Of a stretch of 14,069 nucleotides of DNA, positions 1 to 7,062 are shown piece by piece. The stretch is from an uncultured Clostridia bacterium (GTDB lineage Bacteria; Bacillota; Clostridia; Lachnospirales; Lachnospiraceae). The notes beneath the pieces were generated by a model. That model had not been told where the DNA came from. It was given only the letters and a program-made list of their open reading frames with translations, and searched no databases. Both the position numbers and the translations under genes were made by a program. Every line of letters starts with the position of its first letter. Position 1 is the first letter of the stretch. The stretch is from positions 1 to 14,069 of the forward strand of contig CAMWWR010000009.1 in assembly GCA_947178045.1 (NCBI GenBank), read 5' to 3'.

Positions 1-36
1 CAGGAAGAGATAGAAGAAATAGAAAAGGAAGAATAA
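1..36 (+). CDS. 3' end of an unidentified gene (glutamate-rich tail)
   Basis: Frame 1 is open from the left edge and ends at a TAA at 34-36, reading QEEIEEIEKEE. Only 11 residues are visible, so no function can be given; the product ends in a strongly acidic, low-complexity tail. A long hairpin terminator follows within 25 bases, which supports this being the end of a real rightward gene. Frame 3 is also open here, to a stop just after position 36, so the frame choice rests on the terminator context and on the more protein-like composition. Confidence 0.5.
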   Translation, partial: QEEIEEIEKEE

Positions 37-58
37 CTTAACGTAAATTTATTCAAAA

Positions 59-115
59 CGAAATGAAGTATCATGTTCTTCGAAAGCATGATACTTCATT
101 TTGCGTAAATTTTTT
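59..115. terminator. Bidirectional intrinsic terminator between convergent genes
   Basis: A perfect 15-base-pair stem (61-75 with 87-101) extends to 17 pairs through G60-T102 and C59-G103. The loop is 11 bases. On the + strand the stem is followed by a T-rich tract (TTTTTT around 110-115). On the - strand it is followed by CGTTTT and further A/T-rich sequence. It lies between the + strand gene ending at 36 and the - strand gene ending at 139, the classic place for a shared terminator. Confidence 0.85.
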
Positions 116-138
116 AATTCAATATAATAGTTAATATG

Positions 139-1047
139 TTATTGAAATGTATCATAGTAGATGTTCTGTGTATTATTTGTTAAAACAGACAACTTTTCAT
201 TTGTAGCCTGCAAATGTTCTATCTGTTTCATATTTTTATCAGGATCGACCAGTAATTCTGCCAAGTGATCAAGTTCACACAATTCATCTTCATTCAGTGC
301 CTGTATTCCATCGCGAAGATATATAGGTTGATAAGAATAAAAGATTTCATTGTTCATCAATGCATGAAAATCCATAAACAAGTATTCACAGACACCTTCC
401 AATGGATTTGGTGAGAAAACGTCTAATTTTTTATTCAACGTATTATTTCTCAAACCAAGCCATGCTTCGGAAGCAGTTACAAATTTTCGACGCGGTAAAT
501 CGAATTGACTGTAACCAAAACGCTGTTCATATTCATAATAGCCATCAACATCTGCCAAAACCCACCGGTTTTCATTAAAATCCCAATATTCATTAACCCA
601 ATGTTCCATATAGCTCTCGCCGAGATCACCAAAATCCATAAAACCGGCTCTGGAACGGCAGGGGATTCCTTTTGCCTTTAAAATTGCGCTGAATAATACG
701 GAAGCCTGCCGGCAGGATACGGTAATTCTTTTTGTCACGTCTCGTTTTTTTGTAAATCCTGTTTCATCCAAACGTAGAATGCCGGCAATCATGGAAACAG
801 CAGTGATGTATAATTCATCTTCATTTTTGAAACGGTGCTTCGGGTAAGACGCAAATTTTCCAAAGTAAGTATCTTCCAAATAAGAAGATGGCTCTGTAAA
901 ATACATAGATGGATGAGTAATTTGATCACAAATCAACATTCCTATGGAAGGTATGTCATCCGGCAATGATAACACAAATTCTTTATACATCCCGATATAT
1001 GTATAAACACTGGTTTCTAAATAACGCTGATATACGTTTTCATTCAT
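139..1047 (-). CDS. Transglutaminase-like (papain-fold) protein, 302 aa
   Basis: The product has the core of the transglutaminase-like superfamily. Cys112 lies in SCRQASVLFSAILKAKGIPC, a cysteine at the start of a helix followed by the usual 'A..L...GIP.R' stretch. His149 lies in EHWVNEYW and Asp166 in RWVLADVD, giving the Cys-His-Asp order and the W-rich spacing of the family. Such proteins hydrolyse or transfer amide bonds, but many bacterial members have no known substrate. No signal peptide or membrane helix is visible, so it is probably cytoplasmic. About 110 residues precede the catalytic Cys and about 135 follow the Asp; I recognise nothing in either. The start is an ATG at 1047-1045 with AGGAGG (complement of 1062-1067) 14 bases upstream, a rather long gap. 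It has its own promoter and terminator. It is visibly more AT-rich than the genes from 1501 on, consistent with separate acquisition. Confidence 0.85.
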   Translation of the reverse strand: MNENVYQRYLETSVYTYIGMYKEFVLSLPDDIPSIGMLICDQITHPSMYFTEPSSYLEDTYFGKFASYPKHRFKNEDELYITAVSMIAGILRLDETGFTKKRDVTKRITVSCRQASVLFSAILKAKGIPCRSRAGFMDFGDLGESYMEHWVNEYWDFNENRWVLADVDGYYEYEQRFGYSQFDLPRRKFVTASEAWLGLRNNTLNKKLDVFSPNPLEGVCEYLFMDFHALMNNEIFYSYQPIYLRDGIQALNEDELCELDHLAELLVDPDKNMKQIEHLQATNEKLSVLTNNTQNIYYDTFQ

Positions 1048-1101
1048 GTGATTTTCTGTAACCTCCTGTTATTTTTAGGAGTAGGCGCCTGCTCTGATTA
1101 A

Positions 1102-1130
1102 ATGCTATCAAAATAAAAAAATTGTGTCAA
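1102..1130 (-). promoter_or_regulatory. Sigma-A type promoter of the transglutaminase-like gene
   Basis: Reading the - strand, a perfect -35 TTGACA (1130-1125) is followed by a 17-base T/A-rich spacer and a -10 TAGCAT (1107-1102, 4 of 6 to consensus). Transcription would start near 1095, giving a 5' leader of about 48 bases before the ATG at 1047. Within that leader CTCCT (1063-1067, + strand) is complementary to AGGAG at 1077-1081, so the ribosome binding site could be partly paired. That pairing is only 5 bases and may not matter. Confidence 0.75.
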
Positions 1131-1182
1131 GGGGGAAAATATTTATTACACTTTCCCTTGTTTTATTCCGTTTCATCAATGT

Positions 1183-1371
1183 TTGCCCTTCCTGTTGCTT
1201 GCGGAAAGCCTGCTATTTTTATTAACACAACATTATAGAAGAAAACAAGCCGCTCTATTGACAACAGCGCGTCAGTGTGCTAAACTACAACCGCAAAACT
1301 GGGAAATCCGGGAACAGATGATCAACGGTGCAGGGCGATACAATGAGGTATTATCCCTGGCAGGCAAATAG
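1183..1371 (+). other. Doubtful 62-codon reading frame, possibly a gene remnant
   Basis: The frame starts at a TTG (1183) and ends at TAG 1369-1371. There is no recognisable Shine-Dalgarno site ahead of it. It could encode a hydrophobic N-terminus (PFLLLAESLLFLLTQ) followed by a basic and then polar stretch. I recognise no family. The frame is open back to about 1117 without a better start codon, and its last codons lie inside an intrinsic terminator stem. It may be a decayed gene end, a small membrane peptide, or non-coding transcribed DNA. Apart from this frame, the gap 1048-1500 holds the leftward promoter, the terminator at 1353-1392 and a palindromic repeat at 1403-1429. Confidence 0.25.
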
Positions 1372-1392
1372 AATGTCCTGTCAGGGATTTTT
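1353..1392 (+). terminator. Intrinsic terminator with no clear upstream gene
   Basis: A 12-base-pair stem (1353-1364 with 1377-1388, one G-T wobble) with a 12-base loop is followed by TTTT at 1389-1392. It is a good rightward terminator. It overlaps the last codons of the doubtful frame 1183-1371 and lies about 110 bases before the glycosidase start, so it would insulate that gene from upstream transcription. It implies a short rightward transcript from the 1130-1350 region. Confidence 0.65.
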
Positions 1393-1402
1393 GAGTATTT
1401 AA

Positions 1403-1429
1403 GGAAACGCTGATTTAATCAGCATTTCC
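1403..1429. repeat. Palindromic repeat, family copy A (solo end hairpin)
   Basis: This is a 27-base near-perfect palindrome: GGAAACGCTGA (1403-1413), 5-base centre, TCAGCATTTCC (1419-1429), with one mismatch. The left arm is nearly identical to the left end of the element at 9454 (GGAAGCGCTGA) and to the right end of the same element read on the other strand (GGAAACGCTGA). It is therefore probably a reduced or solo end of the same dispersed repeat family. Confidence 0.7.
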
Positions 1430-1500
1430 ATTAGAAGATTCTCAGGAGAATGTGTGCCGTTGTGTGGGCCGCCGGAAAACATGGCGGGAGAGGAGCGTTT

Positions 1501-3495
1501 ATGGAGATTGCGAAAGAGAATATTATCCTGTGCCAGGCCGGTTATCATCCGGACGGCTGCAAGCATGCCGTTCTGACGAGGCCCGCCGCACGGTTTGAGG
1601 TGCGGGACAGCGCAGGGCAGGTTTGCTTTGTCGGGGAAATTCAGCCCTTTGGGCCGGATGAAAATTCCGGGGACGAGGTGTTTCTGGCCGATTTCTCCGG
1701 CCTGAGCCGGGAGGGGGAGTACACGCTGTGGGCGGAGGCCTGCGGGGCCGGGACAGCGGATGCGGACATTCCGAAAAAACAGGCTGCAGAAAGAGATGAT
1801 CTCTCTGACAGAGAGATTTTCGGGGTGGATGAAGCAAAGAACAGTACCTCACGATGGATATCCTCCCGCCCGTTTTCCGTCCGAGAGGATGTGTACGCGC
1901 CGGTACTTTATGATACAGCGAAGGCGTTCTACTATCTGCGCTGCGGTTGCGAGCTTCCGGTGCGGTATGCCGGAAAATTCGGTCATCGCGCCTGCCATAC
2001 GGGCCGGGCGATGCTGTGGGAGGACAACAGCCGGACGGCGGAGGCGTGCGGCGGCTGGCACGACGCCGGGGATTACGGGCGGTATGTCACACCGGGGGCC
2101 TGTGCGCTGGCGCATCTGCTGTTCGCGTACCAGCTGTACCCGTCAGTGTTTGACGCGTTGCGGCTGGACATTCCGGAGAGCGGAGGAGCGCTGCCCGATC
2201 TTCTTGCGGAATGCCGTTATGAGCTGGAATGGCTGCTGAAGATGCAGCGGGAGGACGGTGCGGTGTACCACAAGGAGACGACGGCCCGGCACGCTCCGTT
2301 TATCATGCCGGAGGAGGACACGGCGCAGCTGTATCTGCTTCCGGTATCCTCGATGGCGGCGGCGGATTTCGCAGCCGTCTGCGCGCTGGCAGCGCGCATC
2401 TACCGCCGGTTTGACGCCGACTTTGCGGACCGGCTGCGGGCGGCCGCGTTGAAGACAGGGGACTGGCTTGCGGAGCATCCGGAGTTCATCGGCTTTGAGA
2501 ATCCGCTGGGGTGCGGCACGGGCGGCTACGGTGAGAGCGGTGACGAGGACAACCGGTTCTGGGCCTGGACCGAGCTCTACGCGCTGACAGGAAATCCGGA
2601 TTTTCATGAGAGGGCAAAGCGGGCGCTCGACGCTTCGTTTCCGCTGACTGCGCTGGGCTACGGCTCGGTCGGGGGCTTCGGGGCGCTCTCGTACCTGCTC
2701 TGTGCAGCAGGAAAGGCCGGGATGCCGGAGCGAAATAAGGCGCTGCCGGAGCAGGATGAAGTATTGGCAGAGCAGGACAGGAGGCCGGCAGAGGCCAGGC
2801 AGAACAGGAAGCTGCCAGAAACAGAGCAGGACAGAGCGCGATTGGAAGCAGAGCAGGACCGGAAGACACCGAAGACGGCATGGGACGAATCGCTTGCCCG
2901 GCGGTTCCGGGAGGAATTTCTAACGGAGGCGGAGCGTCTGGCCGCTCTTTCGGACGGTTGCGGCTACGGGGCGGCGATGACCGCACAGAATTACGGCTGG
3001 GGCAGCAATATGAACCTGATGAAGCACGGCATGATCTTTGCGATCGCGGAGACGGTCTGCGGCTGGGAGCATCCGGGGAAGGAGGAATCCCGGACTGTGC
3101 AGAGAGGAGCTGCCGGAGTCTGCGGCGCCGGGCGACTGCAGTCAGCGGCAGGCAGCCCGGCCGGTTACGCGGAGCGCCAGATCCAGTGCCTGCTGGGACT
3201 GAATGCGCTTGGATTTTCCTACGTTTCCGGCACGGGGGAGAACAGCCTGAAAAATCCGCATCTGCGCCCGGCTTATGCGGACGGGGTGGAAGAATGTATC
3301 CCGGGCATGGTCAGCGGCGGGCCGAACGGCCATCCGGTTGATGAGCTGGCGAGACGGCTGATTGCCCCGGGAACACCGCCGATGAAATGTTTTGTGGATC
3401 ATGTGGGCTGCTATTCCCTGAATGAGATCACGATATACTGGAATTCCCCGACAGTGTTCGTGCTGGCATTTTTACAAAATAAATATAACCATTGA
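1501..3495 (+). CDS. Family 9 glycoside hydrolase (endoglucanase/cellodextrinase type), cytoplasmic
   Basis: Hydrolyses beta-1,4-glucosidic bonds by inversion. Residues about 5-75 resemble the Ig-like N-terminal domain of GH9 enzymes ([10 protein letters not shown] start, EYTLWAE end). The (alpha/alpha)6 catalytic domain follows from about 120. [13 protein letters not shown] carries the catalytic-base aspartates (Asp188, Asp191). [17 protein letters not shown] (573-589) and [19 protein letters not shown] (631-649) fit both GH9 signatures, with Glu642 as proton donor. There is no signal peptide or dockerin, so it probably acts on imported oligosaccharides. Start: ATG 1501 has AGGAG six bases upstream; the in-frame ATG at 1450 has AGGAG only one base away and would add 17 unrelated residues. 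Two inserts are unusual: a charged repetitive segment at about 405-460 with repeated AEQD(R) units, and an Ala/Gly-rich stretch at about 527-556. The 664-aa product is otherwise intact. Exact specificity (cellodextrin, mixed-linkage glucan or other) cannot be read from the sequence. Confidence 0.92.
   Translation: MEIAKENIILCQAGYHPDGCKHAVLTRPAARFEVRDSAGQVCFVGEIQPFGPDENSGDEVFLADFSGLSREGEYTLWAEACGAGTADADIPKKQAAERDDLSDREIFGVDEAKNSTSRWISSRPFSVREDVYAPVLYDTAKAFYYLRCGCELPVRYAGKFGHRACHTGRAMLWEDNSRTAEACGGWHDAGDYGRYVTPGACALAHLLFAYQLYPSVFDALRLDIPESGGALPDLLAECRYELEWLLKMQREDGAVYHKETTARHAPFIMPEEDTAQLYLLPVSSMAAADFAAVCALAARIYRRFDADFADRLRAAALKTGDWLAEHPEFIGFENPLGCGTGGYGESGDEDNRFWAWTELYALTGNPDFHERAKRALDASFPLTALGYGSVGGFGALSYLLCAAGKAGMPERNKALPEQDEVLAEQDRRPAEARQNRKLPETEQDRARLEAEQDRKTPKTAWDESLARRFREEFLTEAERLAALSDGCGYGAAMTAQNYGWGSNMNLMKHGMIFAIAETVCGWEHPGKEESRTVQRGAAGVCGAGRLQSAAGSPAGYAERQIQCLLGLNALGFSYVSGTGENSLKNPHLRPAYADGVEECIPGMVSGGPNGHPVDELARRLIAPGTPPMKCFVDHVGCYSLNEITIYWNSPTVFVLAFLQNKYNH
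2748..2863 (+). repeat. Imperfect repeats inside the glycosidase gene (AEQDR units)
   Basis: CAGAGCAGGAC recurs at 2768, 2822 and 2849, with a related GAGCAGGAT at about 2749. In frame these give LPEQDE, LAEQDR, ETEQDR and EAEQDR. The segment is rich in Glu, Gln, Arg and Lys and interrupts the GH9 catalytic domain between FGALSYLLC and the helix starting [10 protein letters not shown]. It is likely a surface loop enlarged by local duplication. Confidence 0.65.
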
Positions 3496-3512
3496 TATTT
3501 GAAAAAAATTCC

Positions 3513-3541
3513 TTGTACTATAATTTCAAAAACGTTATACT
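3513..3541 (+). promoter_or_regulatory. Likely promoter of asnA
   Basis: TTGTAC (3513-3518) and TATACT (3536-3541, 5 of 6 to consensus) are separated by 17 bases. The gap between the glycosidase stop (3495) and the asnA start (3585) is AT-rich, in contrast to the flanking genes. A perfect TATAAT at 3519-3524 also occurs but lacks a well-spaced -35 (TTGATA 21 bases away, TTGAAA 14 bases away). Some promoter here is likely; which hexamers are used is uncertain. Confidence 0.45.
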
Positions 3542-3584
3542 ATTTGTAAACAGAATTTCGCGAAATGAAGGAAACGGAGGAGCT

Positions 3585-4592
3585 ATGGCATTAATATTAC
3601 CGAAGGGCTATGACCCACGCCTGACCGTGCGGGAGACACAGGAGGCGATCAAGTACATCAGAGATACCTTTCAGAAGGAATTCGGGAAGGAGATGAATCT
3701 GGAGAGGATTTCGGCGCCGCTGTTTGTAGAAAAAAGCTCCGGTCTGAACGACGATCTGAACGGGACGGAGCGGAAGGTTGCCTTTGATCTGGCCGACATC
3801 CCGGGGAATACGGTGGAGGTTGTGCAGTCGCTTGCAAAATGGAAGCGCATGGCGCTCGCCCGCTACGGCTTTCAGCCGGGCGAGGGGCTGTACACGAACA
3901 TGAACGCCATCCGCCGCGACGAGGAGCTCGACAATCTTCATTCCTGCTATGTCGACCAGTGGGACTGGGAAAAGGTGATCACAAAGGAGCAGCGCACGGT
4001 CGAAACCCTGCAGTCCGTTGTGCGGCAGATTTTCAAGGTGATCAAGCACATGGAGCATGAGGTGTGGTACAAATATCCGCAGGCGGTAAAGCGGCTTCCG
4101 GACGATATTTATTTTATTGATTCCGAGGAGCTTCGGGCAAAATATCCGGACAGGACGCCGAAGGAGAGGGAGAACCTGATCACAAAGGAGCACGGCTGTG
4201 TATTCGTCATGAGGATCGGCGACCGGCTCGGCGACGGAAAACCGCATGACGGGCGCGCGCCGGACTATGACGACTGGGCGCTGAACGGCGACATTCTGTT
4301 CTGGTACGAGACGCTGGGCTGCGCGCTGGAGGTGTCGAGCATGGGGATCCGTGTGGATGAGGCATCTCTCGCGGAGCAGCTGAAAAAAGCGGGCTGCGAG
4401 GAGCGGAAGGAGCTGCCGTATCACAGGATGCTGCTTGCGGGCGAGCTGCCGTACACGATCGGCGGCGGTATCGGGCAGTCGCGCCTGTGCATGCTGCTGC
4501 TTGACCGCGCGCATGTCGGCGAGGTGCAGGCGAGTATATGGCCGGAGGAAATGCGCAGGGAGTGCGAGGCGGGCGGGATCATCCTGCTGTGA
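3585..4592 (+). CDS. asnA: Aspartate-ammonia ligase (ammonia-dependent asparagine synthetase A)
   Basis: Makes asparagine from aspartate, ammonia and ATP (releasing AMP and pyrophosphate) in the cytoplasm. The fold is that of class II aminoacyl-tRNA synthetases. Blocks shared with E. coli AsnA include [51 protein letters not shown] and [15 protein letters not shown] near the C-terminus, all in order. Length is 335 aa, close to the 330 of the E. coli enzyme, with a few extra residues at the end. The start is ATG 3585, with GGAGG 4-5 bases upstream; the frame is open further upstream, but that part lies over the promoter region and does not resemble AsnA. No T-box or other leader is visible in the 89 bases before the start. 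Transcription probably begins in this gap, although read-through from the glycosidase is possible because no terminator separates them. Confidence 0.96.
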   Translation: MALILPKGYDPRLTVRETQEAIKYIRDTFQKEFGKEMNLERISAPLFVEKSSGLNDDLNGTERKVAFDLADIPGNTVEVVQSLAKWKRMALARYGFQPGEGLYTNMNAIRRDEELDNLHSCYVDQWDWEKVITKEQRTVETLQSVVRQIFKVIKHMEHEVWYKYPQAVKRLPDDIYFIDSEELRAKYPDRTPKERENLITKEHGCVFVMRIGDRLGDGKPHDGRAPDYDDWALNGDILFWYETLGCALEVSSMGIRVDEASLAEQLKKAGCEERKELPYHRMLLAGELPYTIGGGIGQSRLCMLLLDRAHVGEVQASIWPEEMRRECEAGGIILL

Positions 4593-4623
4593 GAGGGATT
4601 CCGCTTAAATGCTGCAGTAATGC

Positions 4624-4649
4624 CGCGCCGCAGAACGGGCAGCGGCGCG
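4624..4649 (+). other. GC-rich hairpin after asnA
   Basis: CGCGCCGC (4624-4631) pairs with GCGGCGCG (4642-4649) around a 10-base loop, 32 bases after the asnA stop. There is no good U-tract after it (GTGTGGTTTGAGG), so it is not a convincing intrinsic terminator. It could stabilise the asnA 3' end or weakly attenuate transcription into ppk. Confidence 0.35.
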
Positions 4650-4694
4650 CGGGTGTGGTTTGAGGATCGGGGATTTTCAAACTCTTTAATTGAA

Positions 4695-4723
4695 GCAATA
4701 TCGCGGGCGGGCCTGCGATATGC
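4695..4723 (+). promoter_or_regulatory. Hairpin in the ppk leader, just before the start codon
   Basis: ATATCGC (4698-4704) pairs with GCGATAT (4715-4721). The stem continues inwards by three more pairs around a CGGG loop, and outwards by GC/GC (4695-4696 with 4722-4723) past one bulged A. It ends 15 bases before the ATG at 4739, in a leader with no strong Shine-Dalgarno site. It may influence translation of ppk; that is inference from position. A weak promoter candidate (TTGAGG 4660-4665, TTTAAT 4685-4690, 19-base spacing) lies just upstream. Confidence 0.35.
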
Positions 4724-4738
4724 ACGGGTGTAAAAACT

Positions 4739-7006
4739 ATGAACAAGGAAAAAAGAAGTGAAAATATGAAAGCCGGCTGTTATTCCAACCGGGAGCTTTC
4801 CTGGCTGAAATTTAACGGCAGAGTTCTGGAAGAGGCGGCGGACGGCAGCGTTCCGCTCTGTGAGCGGCTGTCGTTTGCATCGATCTTTCAGAACAATCTT
4901 GATGAATTTTTCATGGTCCGGGTGGGCACGCTTCATGATCAGATGCTGTTTTCACCGAATCTGCGGGAAAACAAGACGAAGCTGAACGCGGAGGAGCAGA
5001 TCGCGGCGATCCTCGCGGAGAGCAGGGAGCTGTGCCGGAAAAAGGATGAGATCTATTTTGAGCTGATGAAGGAGCTGCAGGAAAAGGGCGGCGTGGAGCT
5101 CATAGATTTTGCCCGTCTGTCGGAGGAGGAGGCGGGATATCTCGAGGAATATTTCAACACGGAGATCCGTCCGCTCATCTCGCCGCAGGTGGTCGGAAAG
5201 CGCCAGCCGTTCCCGTTCCTGAAAAACCGGGAGATCTATGCGATCGTTGATCTGGATTCGAAGGGCAGCGGAAAGATCGGCATTATTCCATGCAACAACG
5301 GGCTCTTTGACCGCCTGATCCGGCTCAGGACCGATTCGAACCGTTTTATGCTGGTCGAGGAGCTGATCCTGCACTTTGTTCCGCAGATTTTCGATCACTA
5401 TAAGGTTCGGTCAAAATCGCTGCTGCGCGTCGTGCGCAACGCCGATCTGGAAACCGGGGAGGAGAATATTCTCGACGAGGCCGCGAAGGAGGAGCACGAG
5501 CCGGATTACCGCGAGGCGATGGTCGAGCTGCTCAAGCGCCGCAAAAAGCTCTGCGCCGTGAGGGCCGAGCTGAGCCGCAGCATCAACGACGAGGTGGTGG
5601 AAAAGCTCTGCGAGCATCTCGATCTGAGAAGGGAGCAGGTATTTTATACCGAATCGCCGCTCGATCTGTCATTCGTGTTTCCGCTGCAGGACTGCCTGAG
5701 GACGAAGCCGGAGCTGTTCTATGAAAAGCGCGTGCCGCAGAAGAGCGCGATGATAAAGGACGATGCTCCGATGATGGAGCAGATTGCGAAGAAGGACATT
5801 TTGCTCAGCTATCCGTATGAGAGCATTCAGCCGTTCCTGCGGCTGCTGAACGAGGCGGCCGGCGATCCGGAGGTTGTCTCGGTCAAGATGACGCTGTACC
5901 GTGTGGCGCGCTACAGCAAGGTTGTGGAGGCGCTGATCAAGGCGGCGGAGAACGGCAAGGAGGTCGTCGTTCTTGTAGAGCTGCGCGCGCGCTTTGACGA
6001 GGAAAACAATATCGAGTGGTCGAGAAGGCTGGAGGAGGCCGGCTGCCGCATTATTTACGGGCTGGACGGGCTGAAGGTGCACTCGAAGCTCTGTCTGATT
6101 ACACGGAAAACAAAGAAGAAGATTCAGTATATTACCCAGATCGGCACGGGCAATTACAACGAGAAGACGTCGACGCTCTACACGGATTATTCGCTGATGA
6201 CGGCTTCCACCGATATCGGCCTGGAGGCGCTGATGGTGTTCAATGCGCTGTCGCTGGGCGAGCTCTGCGAGCCGACGAAGCATCTGATGGTCGCGCCGAA
6301 CGGCCTGCAGCAGGGTGTGCTGCGCCAAATGGACGAGGAGATCGAGGCCGTGAAAAAAGGCGGCAGGGGCTACATCGGCGCAAAGCTCAATTCGCTGACC
6401 GACAAGGTCCTTATCGACAAGCTGATCGAGGCCTCGCAGGCAGGAGTCAAAATCGAGCTTGTCGTGCGCGGTATTTGCTGCCTGAATCCGGGAATTAAGG
6501 GCTTTACCGACAATATTACAATCGTGAGCATCGTCGGAAGATTTCTCGAGCACGCGAGAATTTACATTTTCGGGGCGGGTAAACGGCAGCAGCTGTATAT
6601 CTCCTCGGCAGATTTTATGACCAGAAACACGACGCGGCGCATTGAGGTGGCAGTGCAGGTGGAATCGGATGTGCTGCGCCGCCGCATCAGCCAGATGTTC
6701 GGCAAAATGCTGGCCGACAATGTGAAGGGCAGGCTGATGAAATCGGACGGCACCTACATCCGGCGTCAGCCGCGCAAAAACCCGGTCAATTCACAGGAAT
6801 TCTTCTACGAACAGGCGTATTGTGCTGCAGAAGCTGCGGAGAAGGAAAGGCAGGCAAAGGCGGCGGGAAAGAAGCAGGCAGGGAAGGCCGGAAAGCAGGC
6901 AGAAAAGTCTGAAAAGCAGGCGGGGAAGGCCGGAAAGCAGACAGAAAAGTCTGAGAAGCAGACGGAGAAGGCCGGAAAACAGCCGGAAAAGGCCGGAAAG
7001 AGATAG
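4739..7006 (+). CDS. ppk1: Polyphosphate kinase 1 with a repetitive C-terminal tail
   Basis: Reversibly transfers the ATP gamma-phosphate to inorganic polyphosphate through a phosphohistidine. The N-terminus has the typical NRELSWLKFNGRVLEEA. His448 in KVHSKLCLITRK matches the autophosphorylated histidine of PPK1. His605 in EHARIYIFGAG matches the second essential histidine. Other family stretches are visible, such as DLSFVFPL, VVVLVELRARFDE and TQIGTGNYNEKT. The catalytic part ends near residue 695. The rest of the 755 residues is a Lys/Ala/Gly/Glu/Gln-rich tail ending in three 14-residue repeats. The start is uncertain: ATG 4739 lacks a good Shine-Dalgarno site, whereas in-frame ATG 4766 follows purine-rich AAGAAGTG; either keeps the full enzyme. 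The phosphofructokinase gene follows after about 50 bases without a terminator, so the two are probably co-transcribed. Confidence 0.96.
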   Translation: MNKEKRSENMKAGCYSNRELSWLKFNGRVLEEAADGSVPLCERLSFASIFQNNLDEFFMVRVGTLHDQMLFSPNLRENKTKLNAEEQIAAILAESRELCRKKDEIYFELMKELQEKGGVELIDFARLSEEEAGYLEEYFNTEIRPLISPQVVGKRQPFPFLKNREIYAIVDLDSKGSGKIGIIPCNNGLFDRLIRLRTDSNRFMLVEELILHFVPQIFDHYKVRSKSLLRVVRNADLETGEENILDEAAKEEHEPDYREAMVELLKRRKKLCAVRAELSRSINDEVVEKLCEHLDLRREQVFYTESPLDLSFVFPLQDCLRTKPELFYEKRVPQKSAMIKDDAPMMEQIAKKDILLSYPYESIQPFLRLLNEAAGDPEVVSVKMTLYRVARYSKVVEALIKAAENGKEVVVLVELRARFDEENNIEWSRRLEEAGCRIIYGLDGLKVHSKLCLITRKTKKKIQYITQIGTGNYNEKTSTLYTDYSLMTASTDIGLEALMVFNALSLGELCEPTKHLMVAPNGLQQGVLRQMDEEIEAVKKGGRGYIGAKLNSLTDKVLIDKLIEASQAGVKIELVVRGICCLNPGIKGFTDNITIVSIVGRFLEHARIYIFGAGKRQQLYISSADFMTRNTTRRIEVAVQVESDVLRRRISQMFGKMLADNVKGRLMKSDGTYIRRQPRKNPVNSQEFFYEQAYCAAEAAEKERQAKAAGKKQAGKAGKQAEKSEKQAGKAGKQTEKSEKQTEKAGKQPEKAGKR
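6878..7003 (+). repeat. Three 42-base tandem repeats encoding the PPK tail
   Basis: Units 6878-6919, 6920-6961 and 6962-7003 are in frame and end exactly at the TAG stop (7004-7006). They encode AGKAGKQAEKSEKQ, AGKAGKQTEKSEKQ and TEKAGKQPEKAGKR. Units 1 and 2 differ at few positions, unit 3 at more. The tail is strongly basic and probably disordered. Array copy number is likely variable between strains. Confidence 0.85.
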
Positions 7007-7062
7007 AGAAGACCGGGAAAGAAGTAAGAACTATAAAAAAATATAAAGAGAGGTAAATGGAC

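Noticed and set aside
1450..1500. Upstream ATG for the glycosidase
   Set aside because: AGGAG is only one base from it and the extra 17 residues do not belong to the family; ATG 1501 has proper spacing.
3496..3584. T-box or riboswitch ahead of asnA
   Set aside because: Fewer than 90 bases separate the genes, with no terminator/antiterminator pair or T-box sequence visible.
3597..4514. 305-codon open frame on the - strand opposite asnA
   Set aside because: It mirrors the codon pattern of a clearly conserved asnA, has an arginine/leucine/histidine-rich composition typical of antisense shadows, and resembles no family.
5669..6553. 294-codon open frame on the - strand inside ppk
   Set aside because: Antisense to highly conserved PPK1 residues; no ribosome site or family match seen.
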